The notes under the pieces: model-generated
The model's database searches: none
The model's input: only the letters and a program-made list of their open reading frames with translations
Told to the model about the DNA's origin: nothing
Part shown: positions 50,161 to 62,386 of the stretch, one piece after another
Layout: every line of letters starts with the position of its first letter
How positions within the stretch are numbered: position 1 is the stretch's first letter
Program-made: the position numbers and the translations under genes
DNA from: Girardinichthys multiradiatus
Taxonomy: Eukaryota; Chordata; Actinopteri; Cyprinodontiformes; Goodeidae
Assembly: GCF_021462225.1 (NCBI RefSeq)
Contig: NC_061797.1
Span: forward strand, 38,714,147 to 38,778,146
Length of the DNA stretch: 64,000 bases
Reading direction: 5' to 3'

Positions 50161-50939
50161 ATTGCACTATTTCAAAATTTTAACAGCTTTTTTATTCGTG
50201 TAAAAATTCCAAGTTTGTTTTTTTAAGTCAGATGTTTTGTTGTGACTCCATCCTTAAGCTAAAGGTCATGAACTCATGACTGGTTCTTCTGCTTCACTAT
50301 TTTCTGGTATTTACAGATCCAAAAACCACAACAAACTGTCCTGGTACTGAAGCAGTAAAAACCTTTTCTGGATTTGGCCTCCTGGATGAGTTGTTTTGTT
50401 CTAGGAGTAAAATTGATAGGCTGGACACTCCTGGGAAGGAAACCCACTTCTGTATGTCTGCTTGGACAGCTTTTTTCAAATATTTTTTGTATGACATCAA
50501 TATTTTTGATTATCTGATTTTGATTATGGTTTTATAGCACAGCATAAAAGGTATTGCTGCACAGCGTTGAAGGATGTTTTGTGTCAATTTTTAGTCTTGT
50601 ATTTTTTATGTCTGGTTCTTTTGCTGTATTTAGTATAAAGATGGAACAAGGTCAGGGGCCCCATAACTCTTTAGACCCCTGAGACTTGGTGTGATTGATA
50701 TCTTAGCAATAAAAGTGTTCGATAAAGTTCCCTGCTTTTTATATTTAACATTGGGAAGAGCACCCTTGTTATCCTTATGCCCCAGTTAGTCCAAACTTTG
50801 CACAATACAGCACCATAGGGGTGTAGTCTTTCATATATCCCAACAATCCAGTACTTGCATTCAGTTCGGAAAATCAAAATAAAATTCCCCATCAAGTAAC
50901 ACAACATATTTTATTAATCTGTTGCTCAAGTTTTTGTTG
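50161..50939. other. No gene recognised
   Basis: No supported feature. Confidence 0.4.
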
Positions 50940-52640
50940 CAAAAATCTTTAGTGATGAGGATCAATCTGTTGGCACCTCTGTTAAAAATATGTGAAAAAG
51001 CCTAAAATAAAATCGTGTTTTATTGCTGCAGCACCATAATCTCACGCTGGCAAATGTAGAAAAAGACAAACATTTAATTTGATGATTTTTATTTAGTTCA
51101 AAACAACATAAAGAAATAATTGTTTTGAACAAAATCAATGAGAGCACAATTGTTGCTATCCCTGCTGTTAAGAGTTTGGACACCACCTAGTATTTTTCCA
51201 TTTTACAAGACTGGAGCATACAGAGAGAGGGCTGAAAACCTTTCTAGATCCTCCAGAGTCCTGCGTCTTCTCTTATGCTCTCTTTTCTTTATCTCTTCCC
51301 ACAGGTTTTCTATCGGATTTAGTTCTGGACACTGAGATGAACATGGAAGACTATTGATTCTGTATCTGGTGAACTTTGGCCGTATGTTTTGTCGTCGTCA
51401 TCGTCTTCCGCTTTATCCGGGACCGGGTCGCGGGGGCAGCAGACTCAGCAGAGACGCCCAGACGTCCCTCTCCTCAGACACCTCCTCCAGCTCCTCAGGG
51501 GGGAACCCAAGGCGTTCCCAGGCCAGCCGAGAGACATAGTCCCTCCAGCGTGTCCTGAGCCGTCCCCTGGGCCTCCTCCCGGTGAGATGTGCCTGGAACA
51601 CCTCCTGAGGAAGGCGTCCAGGAGGCATCCAGTATAGATGCCCGAGCCACCTCAACTGGCTCCTCTCGATGTGGAGGAGCAGCGGCTCTACTCCGAGCCC
51701 CTCCGGATGGCCGAGCTCCTCTCCCTATCCTATCTCTAAGGGAGTGCCCAGCCACCCTACGGAGGAAGCTAATTTCCGCTGCTTGTATCCGGGATCTCGT
51801 TCTTTCGGTCATGATCCAAAGTTCATGGCCATAGGTGAGGGTAGGAACATAGACCGACCGGTAAATCGAGAGCTTCGCTTTTCGGCTCAGCTCTCTCTTC
51901 ACCACAACGGACCGGCACAGCGCCCCCATTACTGTGGCAGCCGCACCGATCCGTCTGTCGATATCCCGCTCCATTCTTCCCTCACTCGTGAACAAGACCC
52001 CGAGATACTTAAACTCCTCCACTCGAGGCAGGAACTCCCCTCCAACCTGAAGAGGACAAGCCACCCTTTTCCAGTCGAGAACCATGGCCTCGGACTTGGA
52101 GGAGCTGATCTTCATCCCAGCCGCTTCACACTCGGCTGCGAACCGCCCCACCGCATGCTGTAGGTCTTGGCTAGAGGGGGCCAGCAGGACCACGTCATCC
52201 GCAAAAAGAAGAGACGAAATCCTCTGGTCCCCAAACCAGTATGTTTTGGATTATTATAAATCTTTAAAGAAATAAACAAAGATTTCCCATTTTCTTATTT
52301 CAAAACTGATTTGTATTTAAAGATTTCTAGCTTTTCAAAGAATTCCCAATGCTGTGCACTCTAAAAAAAGATTTTTGGGAATTTGGAAAAGAAAGCTCAC
52401 AGCACCATAAGACCTCCACCATGCATGTATTGCATATCTGCAAATTCTACACTATTTGTTTCACTACAGACCCACCTGGAGTGTTTACTGCCAAAAACAT
52501 CAATCTTAGTCTCATTGGAAGAACTATCGGTGGATGCTATCATTGAAATAGCATCTAATGGTTGTTATCAAGTCTTGGTGAACCCAAGATTCCACTCTTT
52601 GCTAGTGATTACTTTAACTCTCTGTTTACTGGTGGCAAGA
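50940..52640 (-). mobile_element. Tc1-like transposon remnant (antisense), split by a LINE
   Basis: Left piece: 'aagagtttggacaccacctag', 'tcccacaggttttctatcggatttagttctggacactgagatg'. Right piece after the LINE: 'agacccacctggagtgtttactgccaaaaacatcaatcttagtctcattgg'. Both are antisense landmarks of one Tc1 transposase family and are collinear once the LINE (51392-52238) is removed. Dead. Confidence 0.7.
51392..52238 (-). mobile_element. 5'-truncated RTE-type LINE (Rex3-like), RT C-terminal part
   Basis: The minus-strand frame 52193-51495 reads from the RT thumb (MKISSSKSEAMVLDW, EEFKYLGVLFTSEGRMERDI, SVYVPTLTYGHELWIM). It is frameshifted near 51650 into the tail MRWLGHLYWMPPGRLPQEVF and RRPRGRLRTRWRDYVSRLAW, ending PPRPGPG-stop near 51413. 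A gtcgtcgtcatcgtc tail follows. The direct repeat GTATGTTTTG at 51382-51391 and 52239-52248 marks the target duplication in the surrounding Tc1. The LINE encodes RNA-copying enzymes in full-length form; this copy is immobile. Confidence 0.9.
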
Positions 52641-52939
52641 TAAATATGGCCCTTGACCAGCCCAGTGGTCAGTGGCAAAGATATCTGGTCATCTGTGTGG
52701 TGTCATTTGTACCATGAACACAGTAAGTCATGAATTACTTATTAGAAGTTCCAAGAAACTCTTAACTCTTAAGAAGTTTATATAAAATAGGCCTCAGTTA
52801 CAATTATTTTTAAGGAATTGTTGGGAATACCAATACTGGTGATTTTGTTAAAAACATTTAAAACTTCGATGTTTTCTCAGCATAAAAAGGGTCATTGTAA
52901 GTGCTTCTCTAATTCTTTTTTTTAACAAGAATTACAGAA

Positions 52940-53115
52940 GCATGGTGCTGGTATCGCAGGGGTTATGTGTGCGACCCATGTATGGAGGCCTTAGTTCGTA
53001 ATGCAATTTGTTGCGGGTTCAAATCTCAACCCATTGGTGTTTAATGCATTCCCTCCATCCTGTTTCCTGTCTACATACTTTCGGAAAAATAAAGGCCACT
53101 AGTGCTGAAAAAACC
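52940..53115 (+). repeat. tRNA-derived SINE, plus strand
   Basis: A-box-like 'ggtgctggtatcgcaggggtta' (52945-52966), B box GGTTCAAATC at 53016-53025, then 'tgtttcctgtctacatactttcggaaaaataaaggccactagtgctgaaaaaac' as the body and tail. Same family as 21430-21640. Confidence 0.75.
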
Positions 53116-54159
53116 CCCAATGTTTTTATTGAGTTTCAAAATACAAAACAGTAGCAATAGAAAAATACAAAGCTTTTCTTGACAAGGAACCTGGATACCT
53201 ATCATTTCAGTTAGAGTGTTAGTAACTATCTTCCAAAAAGTCATTAGCTCAGGGCATTCCCACATACATTAAAGTAATTCTCAGGTACATTTTACACGTG
53301 TCTGCGGACCTCTGGTACAGCTTTTTATGTGATATATTTCCGCATTTCCTCATTAACCACTTGAATTGCAATAGTGTTTTTAAAAAAAAATAATTGTCTA
53401 TTTTCTTAAAGTCTTCACTGAGTATAAATATAACTGATATTCATTTTTAATTTGAGTAAAAAACTGTACACATTACACTTATGTCCCTGCTGAATCAGTT
53501 TCTGTGTGACATTTTTAGGAATGTTTATGCAGGGTTTACAAAAGGCAGCAGTACCAGCAGGACTGGATCCCAGGAGAAAACTCATCACATTACATATCAC
53601 TGTGATTTTGTGCATGAACCAAATTATACTACGGTATTTTACTTTAACTGGGCAAAAATGCCTCCTTGCCCATTTCTTATTAAACTAATTATGCTGTGTG
53701 GGAGTTTTTCCCAGCAGAGGTGTTTAATTGCAGTTATAGATTATATTCAAAAATTGTTTTTCTATTATGTAATTACTTGTGCTGCTGTTATCTAACGTAT
53801 AAATAAACATGAATTAATAGGAAGACGATGCAAAAACATCAATAATAGAGGCCAGTAATCTTATAGAAGTGTAATGTAGGTGCAGTGATTTCTTACAAAA
53901 TAATACTTCATCTTTATGATGTTGCATGGGTTAAGATGGGCAGGTTGGTATGCTCATCACATACTCACCAAAACATTCACCGCCATGTGGGCTTGTGAAA
54001 TCCAAACTATTCTTGACTCATGACCTCTTCCCTCACTTCATTTTTTATAAACTTTGAATTACTTTAATCTCTATTTGATGATAAAAGGTAACTGTTTTGC
54101 TTTCAGAGGGATGCCACAAGTTTTTGGAATAGCACCCCTTCTCCTCGCAATCCAACTTG
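53116..54159. other. No gene recognised
   Basis: The overlapping open frames at 53481-53795 (plus) and 53415-53615 (minus) have no recognised motif. Confidence 0.4.
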
Positions 54160-54280
54160 CTTCTTGAATCAATGCTATGCAGATGATATTTCACTGTTTG
54201 TGTCAGCGCCAACAGATGACTCCACATTTTTACAAGAACTCTCAGGCTGTCAATGTGACGTACCCCCAACCTTAACACTA
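54160..54280 (+). pseudogene. LINE RT remnant with YADD box
   Basis: 'tgctatgcagatgatatttcactgtttgtgtcagcgccaacagatgac' reads CYADDISLFVSAPTDD, the catalytic motif C region of a non-LTR RT. It stops where Tc1 copy B begins at 54281; sequence after 55850 was not clearly the rest of this LINE. Confidence 0.65.
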
Positions 54281-55848
54281 CAGGTCCTTCTCAAAAAATT
54301 AGCATATTGTGATAAAGTTCATTATTTTCCATAATGTAATGATGAAAATTTAACATTCATATATTTTAGATTCATTGCACACTAACTGAAATATTTCAGG
54401 TCTTTTATTGTCTTAATACGGATGATTTTGGCATACAGCTCATGAAAACCCAAAATACCTATCTCACAAAATTAGCATATCATTAAGAGGGTCTCTAAAT
54501 GAGCTATGAACCTAATCATCTGAATCAACGAGTTAACTCTAAACACCTGCAAAAGATCCCTGAGGCCTTTAAAACTCCCAGCCTGGTTCATCACTCAAAA
54601 CCCCAATCATGGGTAAGACTGCCGACCTGACTGCTGTCCAGAAGGCCACTATTGACACCCTCAAACAAGAGGGTAAGACACAGAAATAAATTTCTGAATG
54701 AATAGGCTGTTCCCAGAGTGCTGTATCAAGGCACCTCAGTGGGAAGTCTGTGGGAAGGAAAAAATGTGGCAGAAAACGCTGCACAATGAGAAGAGGTGAC
54801 CGGACCCTGAGGAAGATTATGGAGAAGGGCCGATTCCAGACCTTGGGGGACCTGCGGAACCAGTGGACTGAGTCTGGAGTAGAAACATCCAGAGCCACCG
54901 TGCACAGGCATGTGCAGGAAATGGGCTACAGGTGCCGCATTCCCCAGACCTGGGCTACAGAGAAGCAGCACTGGACTGTTGCTCAGTGGTCCAAAGTACT
55001 TTTTTCGGATGAAAGTAAATTCTGCATGTCATTCGGAAATCAAGGTGCCAGAGTCTGGAGGAAGACTGGGGAGAAGGAAATGCCAAAATGCCAGAAGTCC
55101 AGTGTCAAGTACCCACAGTCAGTGATGGTCTGGGGTGCCGTGTCAGCTGCTGGTGTTGGTCCACTGTGTTTTATCAAGGGCAGGGTCAATGCAGCTAGCT
55201 ATCAGGAGATTTTGGAGCACTTCATGCTTCCATCTGCTGAAAAGCTTTATGGAGATGAAGATTTCATTTTTCAGCACGACCTGGCACCTGCTCACAGTGC
55301 CAAAACCACTGGTAAATGGTTTACTGACCATGGTATCACTGTGCTCAATTGGCCTGCCAACTCTCCTGACCTGAACCCCATAGAGAATCTGTGGGATATT
55401 GTGAAGAGAACGTTGAGAGACTCAAGACCCAACACTCTGGATGAGCTAAAGGCTGCTATCGAAGCATCCTGGGCCTCCATAAGACCTCAGCAGTGCCACA
55501 GGCTGATTGCCTCCATGCCACGCTGCATTGAAGCAGTCATTTCTGCAAAAGGATTCCCGACCAAGTATTGAGTGCATAACTGTACATGATTATTTGAAGG
55601 TTGATGTTTTTTGTATTAAAAACACTTTTCTTTTATTGGTCGGATGAAATATGCTAATTTTGTGAGATAGGAATTTTGGGTTTTCATGAGCTGTATGCCA
55701 AAATCATCCGTATTAAGACAATAAAAGACCTGAAATATGTCAGTTAGTGTGCAATGAATCTAAAATATATGAATATTAAATTTTCATCATGACATTATGG
55801 AAAATAATGAACTTTATCACAATATGCTAATATTTTGAGAAGGACCTG
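54281..55848 (+). mobile_element. Tc1-like transposon, copy B (both ends intact)
   Basis: Inverted repeats of about 200 bases; both ends read inward from CAGGTCCTTCTCAAAAWATT and are flanked by TA at 54279-54280 and 55849-55850. Length 1.57 kb. A sister of copy A at 44464, with similarity by eye across nearly the whole length, so this family was active fairly recently in the lineage. Confidence 0.93.
54609..55574 (+). pseudogene. Tc1 transposase, copy B
   Basis: The ATG at 54609 is followed by two stops, TAA at 54687-54689 and TGA at 54699-54701, inside the first helix-turn-helix. After these, a 273-codon frame (54750-55571) runs to the normal end. It lacks 14 codons present in copy A (between RCRIPQ and TWATEK, an in-frame 42-base deletion) but keeps the DDE triad regions: LFSDESKFCMSFG, FQHDLAPAHSAKTTGKW and [20 protein letters not shown]. 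The first DNA-binding helix is lost, so binding should fail. Confidence 0.92.
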
Positions 55849-55859
55849 TACATTCTTGT

Positions 55860-56129
55860 AAGACCAATCTAACACAAAATTAGCTTTTAAAACTCTTTCT
55901 CCCCTGCCAGAACAAGGCCAGGCTATTGTTGCAAACTGGTGCTTTATAAGAAATGATAAAAAGGTAAATGGCAATATTCTTAAAAGACTGAAAACAGAAA
56001 ATAGTTATCCTGGATGTGACATGTTAAAATCTCCCAGTATCAAATTATTTGTGTGAAAACACATGTAATCTGCATTATCTGGAAATAATATATGGTTATA
56101 CATTTTATAAAAAAAAACAAATCTGAAAA
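55860..56129. other. No gene recognised
   Basis: AT-rich spacer between Tc1 copy B and the nested cluster. Confidence 0.4.
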
Positions 56130-56575
56130 GTTACAAATTCAGTGCAACCAATTAACTTAATAACTATAGTCCCCTTGTAAGTAATTTAATTTCAGTTTTA
56201 TTCCAGCTGCTCTGTGGAGGGCTCACAAGTTTGTTAGAGAACATTAGTGAACAAAGTGTCATAAACACAAAGGGACACAGCAGACATGTCAGAGATTAAG
56301 TTGTATAATGTTTAAATGAGGTTAGTTTTTTAAACAATATTTCAAGCTTTATACACACGTGGACAAAATTGTTGGTACACCTCGGTTAATGAAAGAAAAA
56401 CCCACAATGGTCACAGAAATAACTTGAATCTGACAAAGGTAATGAATAAAATTTCTATGAAAATGAACAAATGAAAGTCAGACATTGCTTTTCAAACATG
56501 CTTCAACAGAATTATTTAAAAAAATAAACTCATGAAACAGGCCTGGACAAAAATGATGGAACCCTTAACTTACCC

Positions 56576-57603
<1,028 letters not shown>

Positions 57604-57722
57604 GTTGAGTGTGGTACACACCATGTCACCAAACAGCACAGTGACTACCTGTAGCCCTATATATAGCCCACTGACTGATTACAAGAATGTAGACACCTGT
57701 GATGCTAATTAATGGACACACC

Positions 57723-57923
57723 GGGAGTTACGCTGTAACTATGGTTCTGTGAATTCCTGGATGACTGCCAGTGGTAGTAAACAAAGTGAATATGTCTCCT
57801 CGCACTCCACGCAGGTCGAGATTAAATGTAAACAAAGTCACGCATGTGACATGTAGCCCACCTGGGCATGCCTCTATAAGTAGCACGTGGAAGGCTACGT
57901 TCGGTCTCTGGGATCTTCTTGCA
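57723..57923. repeat. DIRS left terminal inverted repeat
   Basis: Begins GGGAGTTACGCTGTAAC. From about 57765, 'ctgccagtggtagtaaac…cgcaggtcgagattaaatgtaaacaaagtca…gcacgtggaaggctacgtt' is the inverted form of 63183-63338. The first 45 bases differ from the other end, as is usual for the unequal tips of DIRS elements. Confidence 0.88.
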
Positions 57924-57950
57924 GGGGAGAAGTTCCGAGTGACCAGTGTG

Positions 57951-58047
57951 ACTGGCAGTCATCCAGGAATTCACAGAGCCATAATTACAGCGTAACCTCC
58001 GTTCTGTTTCATTCCTTCCTGACTGCCAGTGGCAGTAAACAAAGTGG
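57951..58047. repeat. DIRS internal complementary region
   Basis: 57951-57995 is complementary to the left tip (57728-57772), and 57999-58047 is complementary to the right tip (63320-63366), with the two tips meeting around 57996-57998. This is the hallmark that lets DIRS elements restore both ends during replication. Confidence 0.85.
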
Positions 58048-58095
58048 ATGACTTATGTCAGCAATGTCACGAGGAATGCAGTAGTCACCCACCTC

Positions 58096-59130
58096 TCAGT
58101 TAGTGGCCATAGGCAGGATTGCCGAGGCCAGTGCGGACTCATGTGCCACATTGAGGCAGTAGAAGCGTGCAAACGTGCACGGTGTTGCCCATGACGCCGC
58201 CGCGCAGATATCACCCAGCGGCACGCCCCTCAGTGCCGCCCAGGACGTAGACACACTCCTGGTGGAATGGCACACAACACCTGAAGGGGCAGCTGCCCCC
58301 ACAGACTCATAAGCCAGCGCAATAGCATCTACGACCCAATGCGACAGCCTGTGCTTAGAAAGGGCTCGCCCCCTGTTCTGTCCCCCGTGGCGCACAAACA
58401 GCTGGTCCGACCGGCAAATAGCGCCTGTAGCCACCATGTACAGCTGCAATGCCTGGACTGGGCACAGCGTGTTAGCCAGCCTCTGTTCCTCGGACTGAAA
58501 CGAGGGAGGGCAGTATGCCCCCAGTTCAATGGCTGTATTCAGGTAGCCTGGGGGCAGAACCTTAGGGAGAAAGGCTATGTTCGGCCATAGCGTTACTCCG
58601 GACCCGCCTGCCTTCCAGCGCAGGCAGGTAGGGGTGATGGCGAGTGCGTGGAGCTCACTGACCCGCTTGGCTGTTGTTACCGCCAACAAAAAATCAGTCT
58701 TAACAGACACCAGTTTCAATGGGGGAGCACACATAGGCTCAAAAGGTGGCCCACTGAGGGCCTTCAACACCAGTGGAAGGTCCCATGCTGCCGCCGGTCT
58801 CCGTAACGGGGGGCGTAGCCTCCTTGCACCCCGGAGAAACTGTGACATCCAATAGTGTGTCCCCACTCGTCTGCCATCCACGACGTCGTGGCTGGCTGAA
58901 ATGGCAGCGAGGTGCACCTTCAGGGTTGATGCTGCCAGTCCGGCGTTCAATAGACCCTGCAGGTACCTCAAAATATTATGCAGGGAACACGAAATTGGGT
59001 CAACTGCTCTGCGTCTGCGCCACTCTGCAAAACGCTGCCAGCAACGAGCATAAGTCCTCAATGTGGAGCTCTGGCATTCTGCAGTGTCCACTGAATGGAG
59101 GGCTCCAGATCCGTCAGGGGCTGCCAGCAC
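58096..59130 (-). CDS. DIRS tyrosine recombinase, open over 344 codons
   Basis: Integrase step of the DIRS life cycle: cuts and rejoins DNA through a 3' phosphotyrosine. Residues 1-100 form the SAM-like arm-binding part (TLRTYARCWQRFAEW, ILRYLQGLL, STLKVHLAAIS). The catalytic part has R156 (TTAKRVSEL), H288-x-x-R291 (VVCHSTRSVS), W314 (AASWATPCTF) and nucleophile Y324 (ARFYCLN), so the R-HxxR-W-Y set is complete with family-like spacing. The ORF ends 48 bases short of the internal complementary region. No internal stop, in contrast to gag and RT. The true start is uncertain, since it overlaps the RNase H frame by about 70 bases. Confidence 0.9.
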   Translation of the reverse strand: MLAAPDGSGALHSVDTAECQSSTLRTYARCWQRFAEWRRRRAVDPISCSLHNILRYLQGLLNAGLAASTLKVHLAAISASHDVVDGRRVGTHYWMSQFLRGARRLRPPLRRPAAAWDLPLVLKALSGPPFEPMCAPPLKLVSVKTDFLLAVTTAKRVSELHALAITPTCLRWKAGGSGVTLWPNIAFLPKVLPPGYLNTAIELGAYCPPSFQSEEQRLANTLCPVQALQLYMVATGAICRSDQLFVRHGGQNRGRALSKHRLSHWVVDAIALAYESVGAAAPSGVVCHSTRSVSTSWAALRGVPLGDICAAASWATPCTFARFYCLNVAHESALASAILPMATN

Positions 59131-59784
59131 CCCTCAGCGGCCACACCGTGAGGAGAAGATGGCCCGGAGACGGATGCCAAACCTTCCCCTCCAACTGAGA
59201 CAACAGGTCTGCCCTGACTGGGAGCCACCATGGCTCCCCGTCCAGCAGACTGAGGAGCAGTGGGAACCAGACCCTCATGGGCCACTCGGGGGCCATCAAC
59301 AGAACCTACAGGCTCGACGACCTCACTCTGTGGAGAGTGGGCAGAAGCAACAGAAACAGGGGAAAGGCATACAGCAGGCCGGCTGGCCATGCGTTCGCTA
59401 GGGCATCCATTCCCAATGGGGAGCTGGCCTCCGCCAGGGAAAACCACAAGGGGCAACGTGTACTGCTCCCTGAGGCAAAAAGGTCGACCTGGACCCTGCC
59501 GAACCGATCCCATATCTGCCGTACGACCTGAGGATGCAGCCTCCAATCCCCGGGGGGGAGCCTTTGTCGGGACAATTAGTCGGCCACAGACTTCCTCGTC
59601 CCCGGTAGGTGCATTGCCCTGATGGAGGCGAACCGAGGGTATGTCCAGGTCCACAACATCCGGGCCTCCCTCAGGAACTGCAGTGATCTGGTCCCACCCT
59701 GGTGGTTGACGTGGAACACTGCACCTTGACCTGCCGGTGCAACCTGGGGTCCATGTGGAGGCTGTTGAACCACCTCTGCAAGGG
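59131..59784 (-). pseudogene. DIRS RNase H-like region, frameshifted
   Basis: Pieces in three frames: 59575-59306 reads IWDRFGRVQVDLFASGSSTR and LGMDALANAWPAGLLYAFPL; 59299-59114 reads MRVWFPLLLSLLDGEPWWLP and GKVWHPSPGHLLLTVWPLRG. These are the conserved end of the DIRS RT/RNase H polyprotein that precedes the recombinase. No single frame spans the region. A DNA methyltransferase domain, known in some DIRS elements, was not recognised. Confidence 0.7.
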
Positions 59785-60542
59785 TCATAGATAAAGCAAC
59801 CCCAGAGGAGTCAGAGCCGAGGCCGCCATCAGCATCCCCAACAGTCTTAGCCACAGTTTGACTGGGGGTGCCGCCCCCGCCCGAAAAGACTGGAGCAGGG
59901 ACTGAATCCTGTCCACCCTGTCCGACGTCGGCTGAGCCAGCATGGCCACTGAATCCAAAGCCATGCCGATAAGGACCACCTGCTGGGCCGGGATGAGAGA
60001 ACTCTTCTGATAGTTCAATGCTATCCCCAGTGCTCCGACGTGGGCCAGGACCTTTGACGTCGCCCGATCCGCCCCGCCGGAGGAGGGGGACAGATGAGCC
60101 AGTCGTCCAAATATGGCAGGATCTTTAATCCTGACAGGCACACAGGGCTTAGGACTGCCTTTATGCACCTCGTGAAAATCCGAGGGGCTAAAGAAAGGCT
60201 GAACGGCAGGACCAAAAACTCGTAAGCCACGCCGTGGAAGGCGGATCGCAGATACTTCCTGTGTCCTGGGTGGATCGGAACATGGAAGTACGCGTCCTTC
60301 AGGTCCACAGATTTAAACCACTCGCCTGGACAGATTATCCAAAGGACGTCGCAGGTGCGGAGCATCCGAAATGGCAGCACCTTCAAAAAGTGGTTCAGCC
60401 CCCTGAGGTCCAACACCAGCCGAAAGGAACCGTCCTTCTTTGGAATCAGGAAATAGGCTGAGTAAAACCCGTCGGCCTGCGAATGTGGCGGGACCACCAC
60501 TATGGCCTCCTTGTCGAGCAGAGTCTTTATTTTCTGCAGCAA
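59785..60542 (-). pseudogene. DIRS reverse transcriptase, frameshifted
   Basis: 60542-60090 reads IKTLLDKEAIVVVPPHSQAD, FLIPKKDGSFRLVLDLRGLN, VDLKDAYFHVPIHPGHRKYL (catalytic D in motif A) and ILPYLDDWLICPP (YLDD box, motif C). Near 60075-60100, at a C/G-rich run, the frame changes to SSGGADRATSKVLAHVGALG, ALNYQKSSLIPAQQVVLIGM and LLGMLMAASALTPLGLLYL (to 59785). A stop (TGA) lies in frame just upstream of 60542. RT copies the element RNA; this copy cannot make it in one piece without recoding. Confidence 0.87.
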
Positions 60543-60551
60543 GATCGCAGT

Positions 60552-62141
60552 TCATGCAGGATCTGTGACAGGAGTCACCCTGACCCCCGATGGGGGTGGA
60601 GGCCGACGGCGGAACTGCAGCCTGTATCCTTGGGACATAGTTCTTAACACCCACGCATCCTTGCAGTGGGTTTCCCAATAGGCCAGGCGCCGTTGTGAAA
60701 ACTTCCCCGCAGTCGGCCAGCAGCCCTCAGGCCGCCCTCTGCCGCCTGCTTCGGCCTGTGGGGAGGGCACCGGCTCCTGTCCGGGCCCGCCAGAGCCCCG
60801 CGAGGTGGTGCCCGTTCCACCCCGGGCTGCCGCCAAGCTCTTGCCACAGCGCGGCTCCGCTGCGCAAACTGTGCGGGAGAGGCAGTTCGAAACTGACGCC
60901 ACGGGTCCCGCATGTCACGTCTCTTGGGTTGCGGAGCAGGGGTCCCCTGGCCCCGCTGCGACCACCCCAAGCTTCAGGGGCTTGGCTGGACTGCCGACGG
61001 CGCTCCAGTGCCCTCTCGGCCTCCGGTCCAAACAGCTGGCCCGGTATCACCGGCAGCCTCCGCAAGCTCTGCCCACAGTCATCCGAGATCGGGGCCTGTG
61101 CCAACCAGACCTGGCGTCGGGTGACCACCAGAGTGGACAAAAGGTGACCGAGTTCCCTGGACATGAGTCCAAAGGCCTGGAGGAATGCGTCATTTGTGTC
61201 ACCCAGTGCTGCTCCCGCCATGCCCGGCTGCAGCATCTGGGACTGTGCCAACAGGAGGACAGAGAGGGAATTGCCAATACGTGCCATACGAGCCGCAATG
61301 TCGTAGGCACGGCACAAGAAGTCGTACGTCACCCGACACTGGGCGCTTGGACAGCGGGCCCTCTCCCTGAGCGCCTCATCTGGGGAAAGAACCAGTGATG
61401 CGATGCAGTGATCCACAGGGGGCATGCGGTCCAGACTATGATCCCCAGGATTGCGCATGCATACCAGGATCCGTGCGTCTCGACCATGGTGGGAGAAGCT
61501 TCTAGGATCCCTCCAGCAGCGCTGAAGCTCTTTCCAAGGCGAAGAAACGGGTTTCCCGTTGGCCGGGCCACGGGTGCATTGTCCAGGTCAACCTTGGCCA
61601 AGGCTGCCAAAATAATTGCCCGTAGCGGGCATGGCTCCTCCCCTGGGCCAGAGCTAACTGAACTCCCAGGGGAATTACCTGAGCCATCATTTCCTCCAAT
61701 ACTCGGGGGATCCCCCTCCCGATCCCGAGGGTCTGGGAAGGGGTCCCGCTGGTCCTCGAGGGACTGGAACTCTGAATTGGAGGCCCTCACAGAGATTCCG
61801 TCATCTTCCAGGTCCTCCCCCGACTCCCAAGCTGCTGCTGCTTGGAAGGCAGGCGTGGGTTCTGGGGCCTTGAGTAGAGCCTTGAGCTGCTCCACCTCGG
61901 CCCTCAAAGAGTCCACTTCCTGCCGAGATGGGCGCTCCAGCCGAGGCCTCTTCCTCCGTGGGCTGCGCCGTTCTTCCGCTGGCGCATCCCCCTGCCTCCC
62001 AGAACACGGTTGAGGCATCCCTGAGGGTGGCAGCTCAGCTGTGAAGAGGAGATTCTCCACCTGACGTAGCCTGTTCTCTCTAACAGGCAACAGCAAAATG
62101 CTGCAGTTCATGCATGGGTCCGTCAGAGGCATTTGGGGCAC
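60552..62141 (-). pseudogene. DIRS Gag-like ORF, frameshifted
   Basis: 62141-61480 encodes an acidic, proline-rich start with a basic patch (RRSPRRKRPRLERPSRQEVD) and a short coiled-coil-like heptad stretch (EVDSLRAEVEQLKALL). Near 61480 the frame shifts; 61458-60900 continues with CMRNPGDHSLDRMPPVDHC, MSRELGHLLSTLVVTRRQVW and VIPGQLFGPEAERALERR, the region typical of fish DIRS Gag. A further shift leads to 60902-60552, which ends just before RT. Packaging role presumed from position. Confidence 0.75.
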
Positions 62142-62386
62142 AGATCATGTCCGTCCTCTACCTGTAGAGGAACCCCACATAAAGCGCACGCCAGCATTCC
62201 GATCACAGACGTGGGAAATGCAGGCAGGCACCAGGCCAACTGAGCGAGGACTTCAATAAAACTGAAGAACGCGATCAGAGGCCTCTATTTAATCCACTGC
62301 TTCGGTTGGAAAATATTTAAAATACTTAATAGGGTCTGCATTGCTATGCTCAAGTTAGGTTTAATAATGTGTGAAATAAAATGTAT

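Noticed and set aside
60695..62013. Plus-strand frames of 150-201 codons in the DIRS
   Set aside because: GC-rich antisense shadows of the Gag-like ORF on the minus strand.
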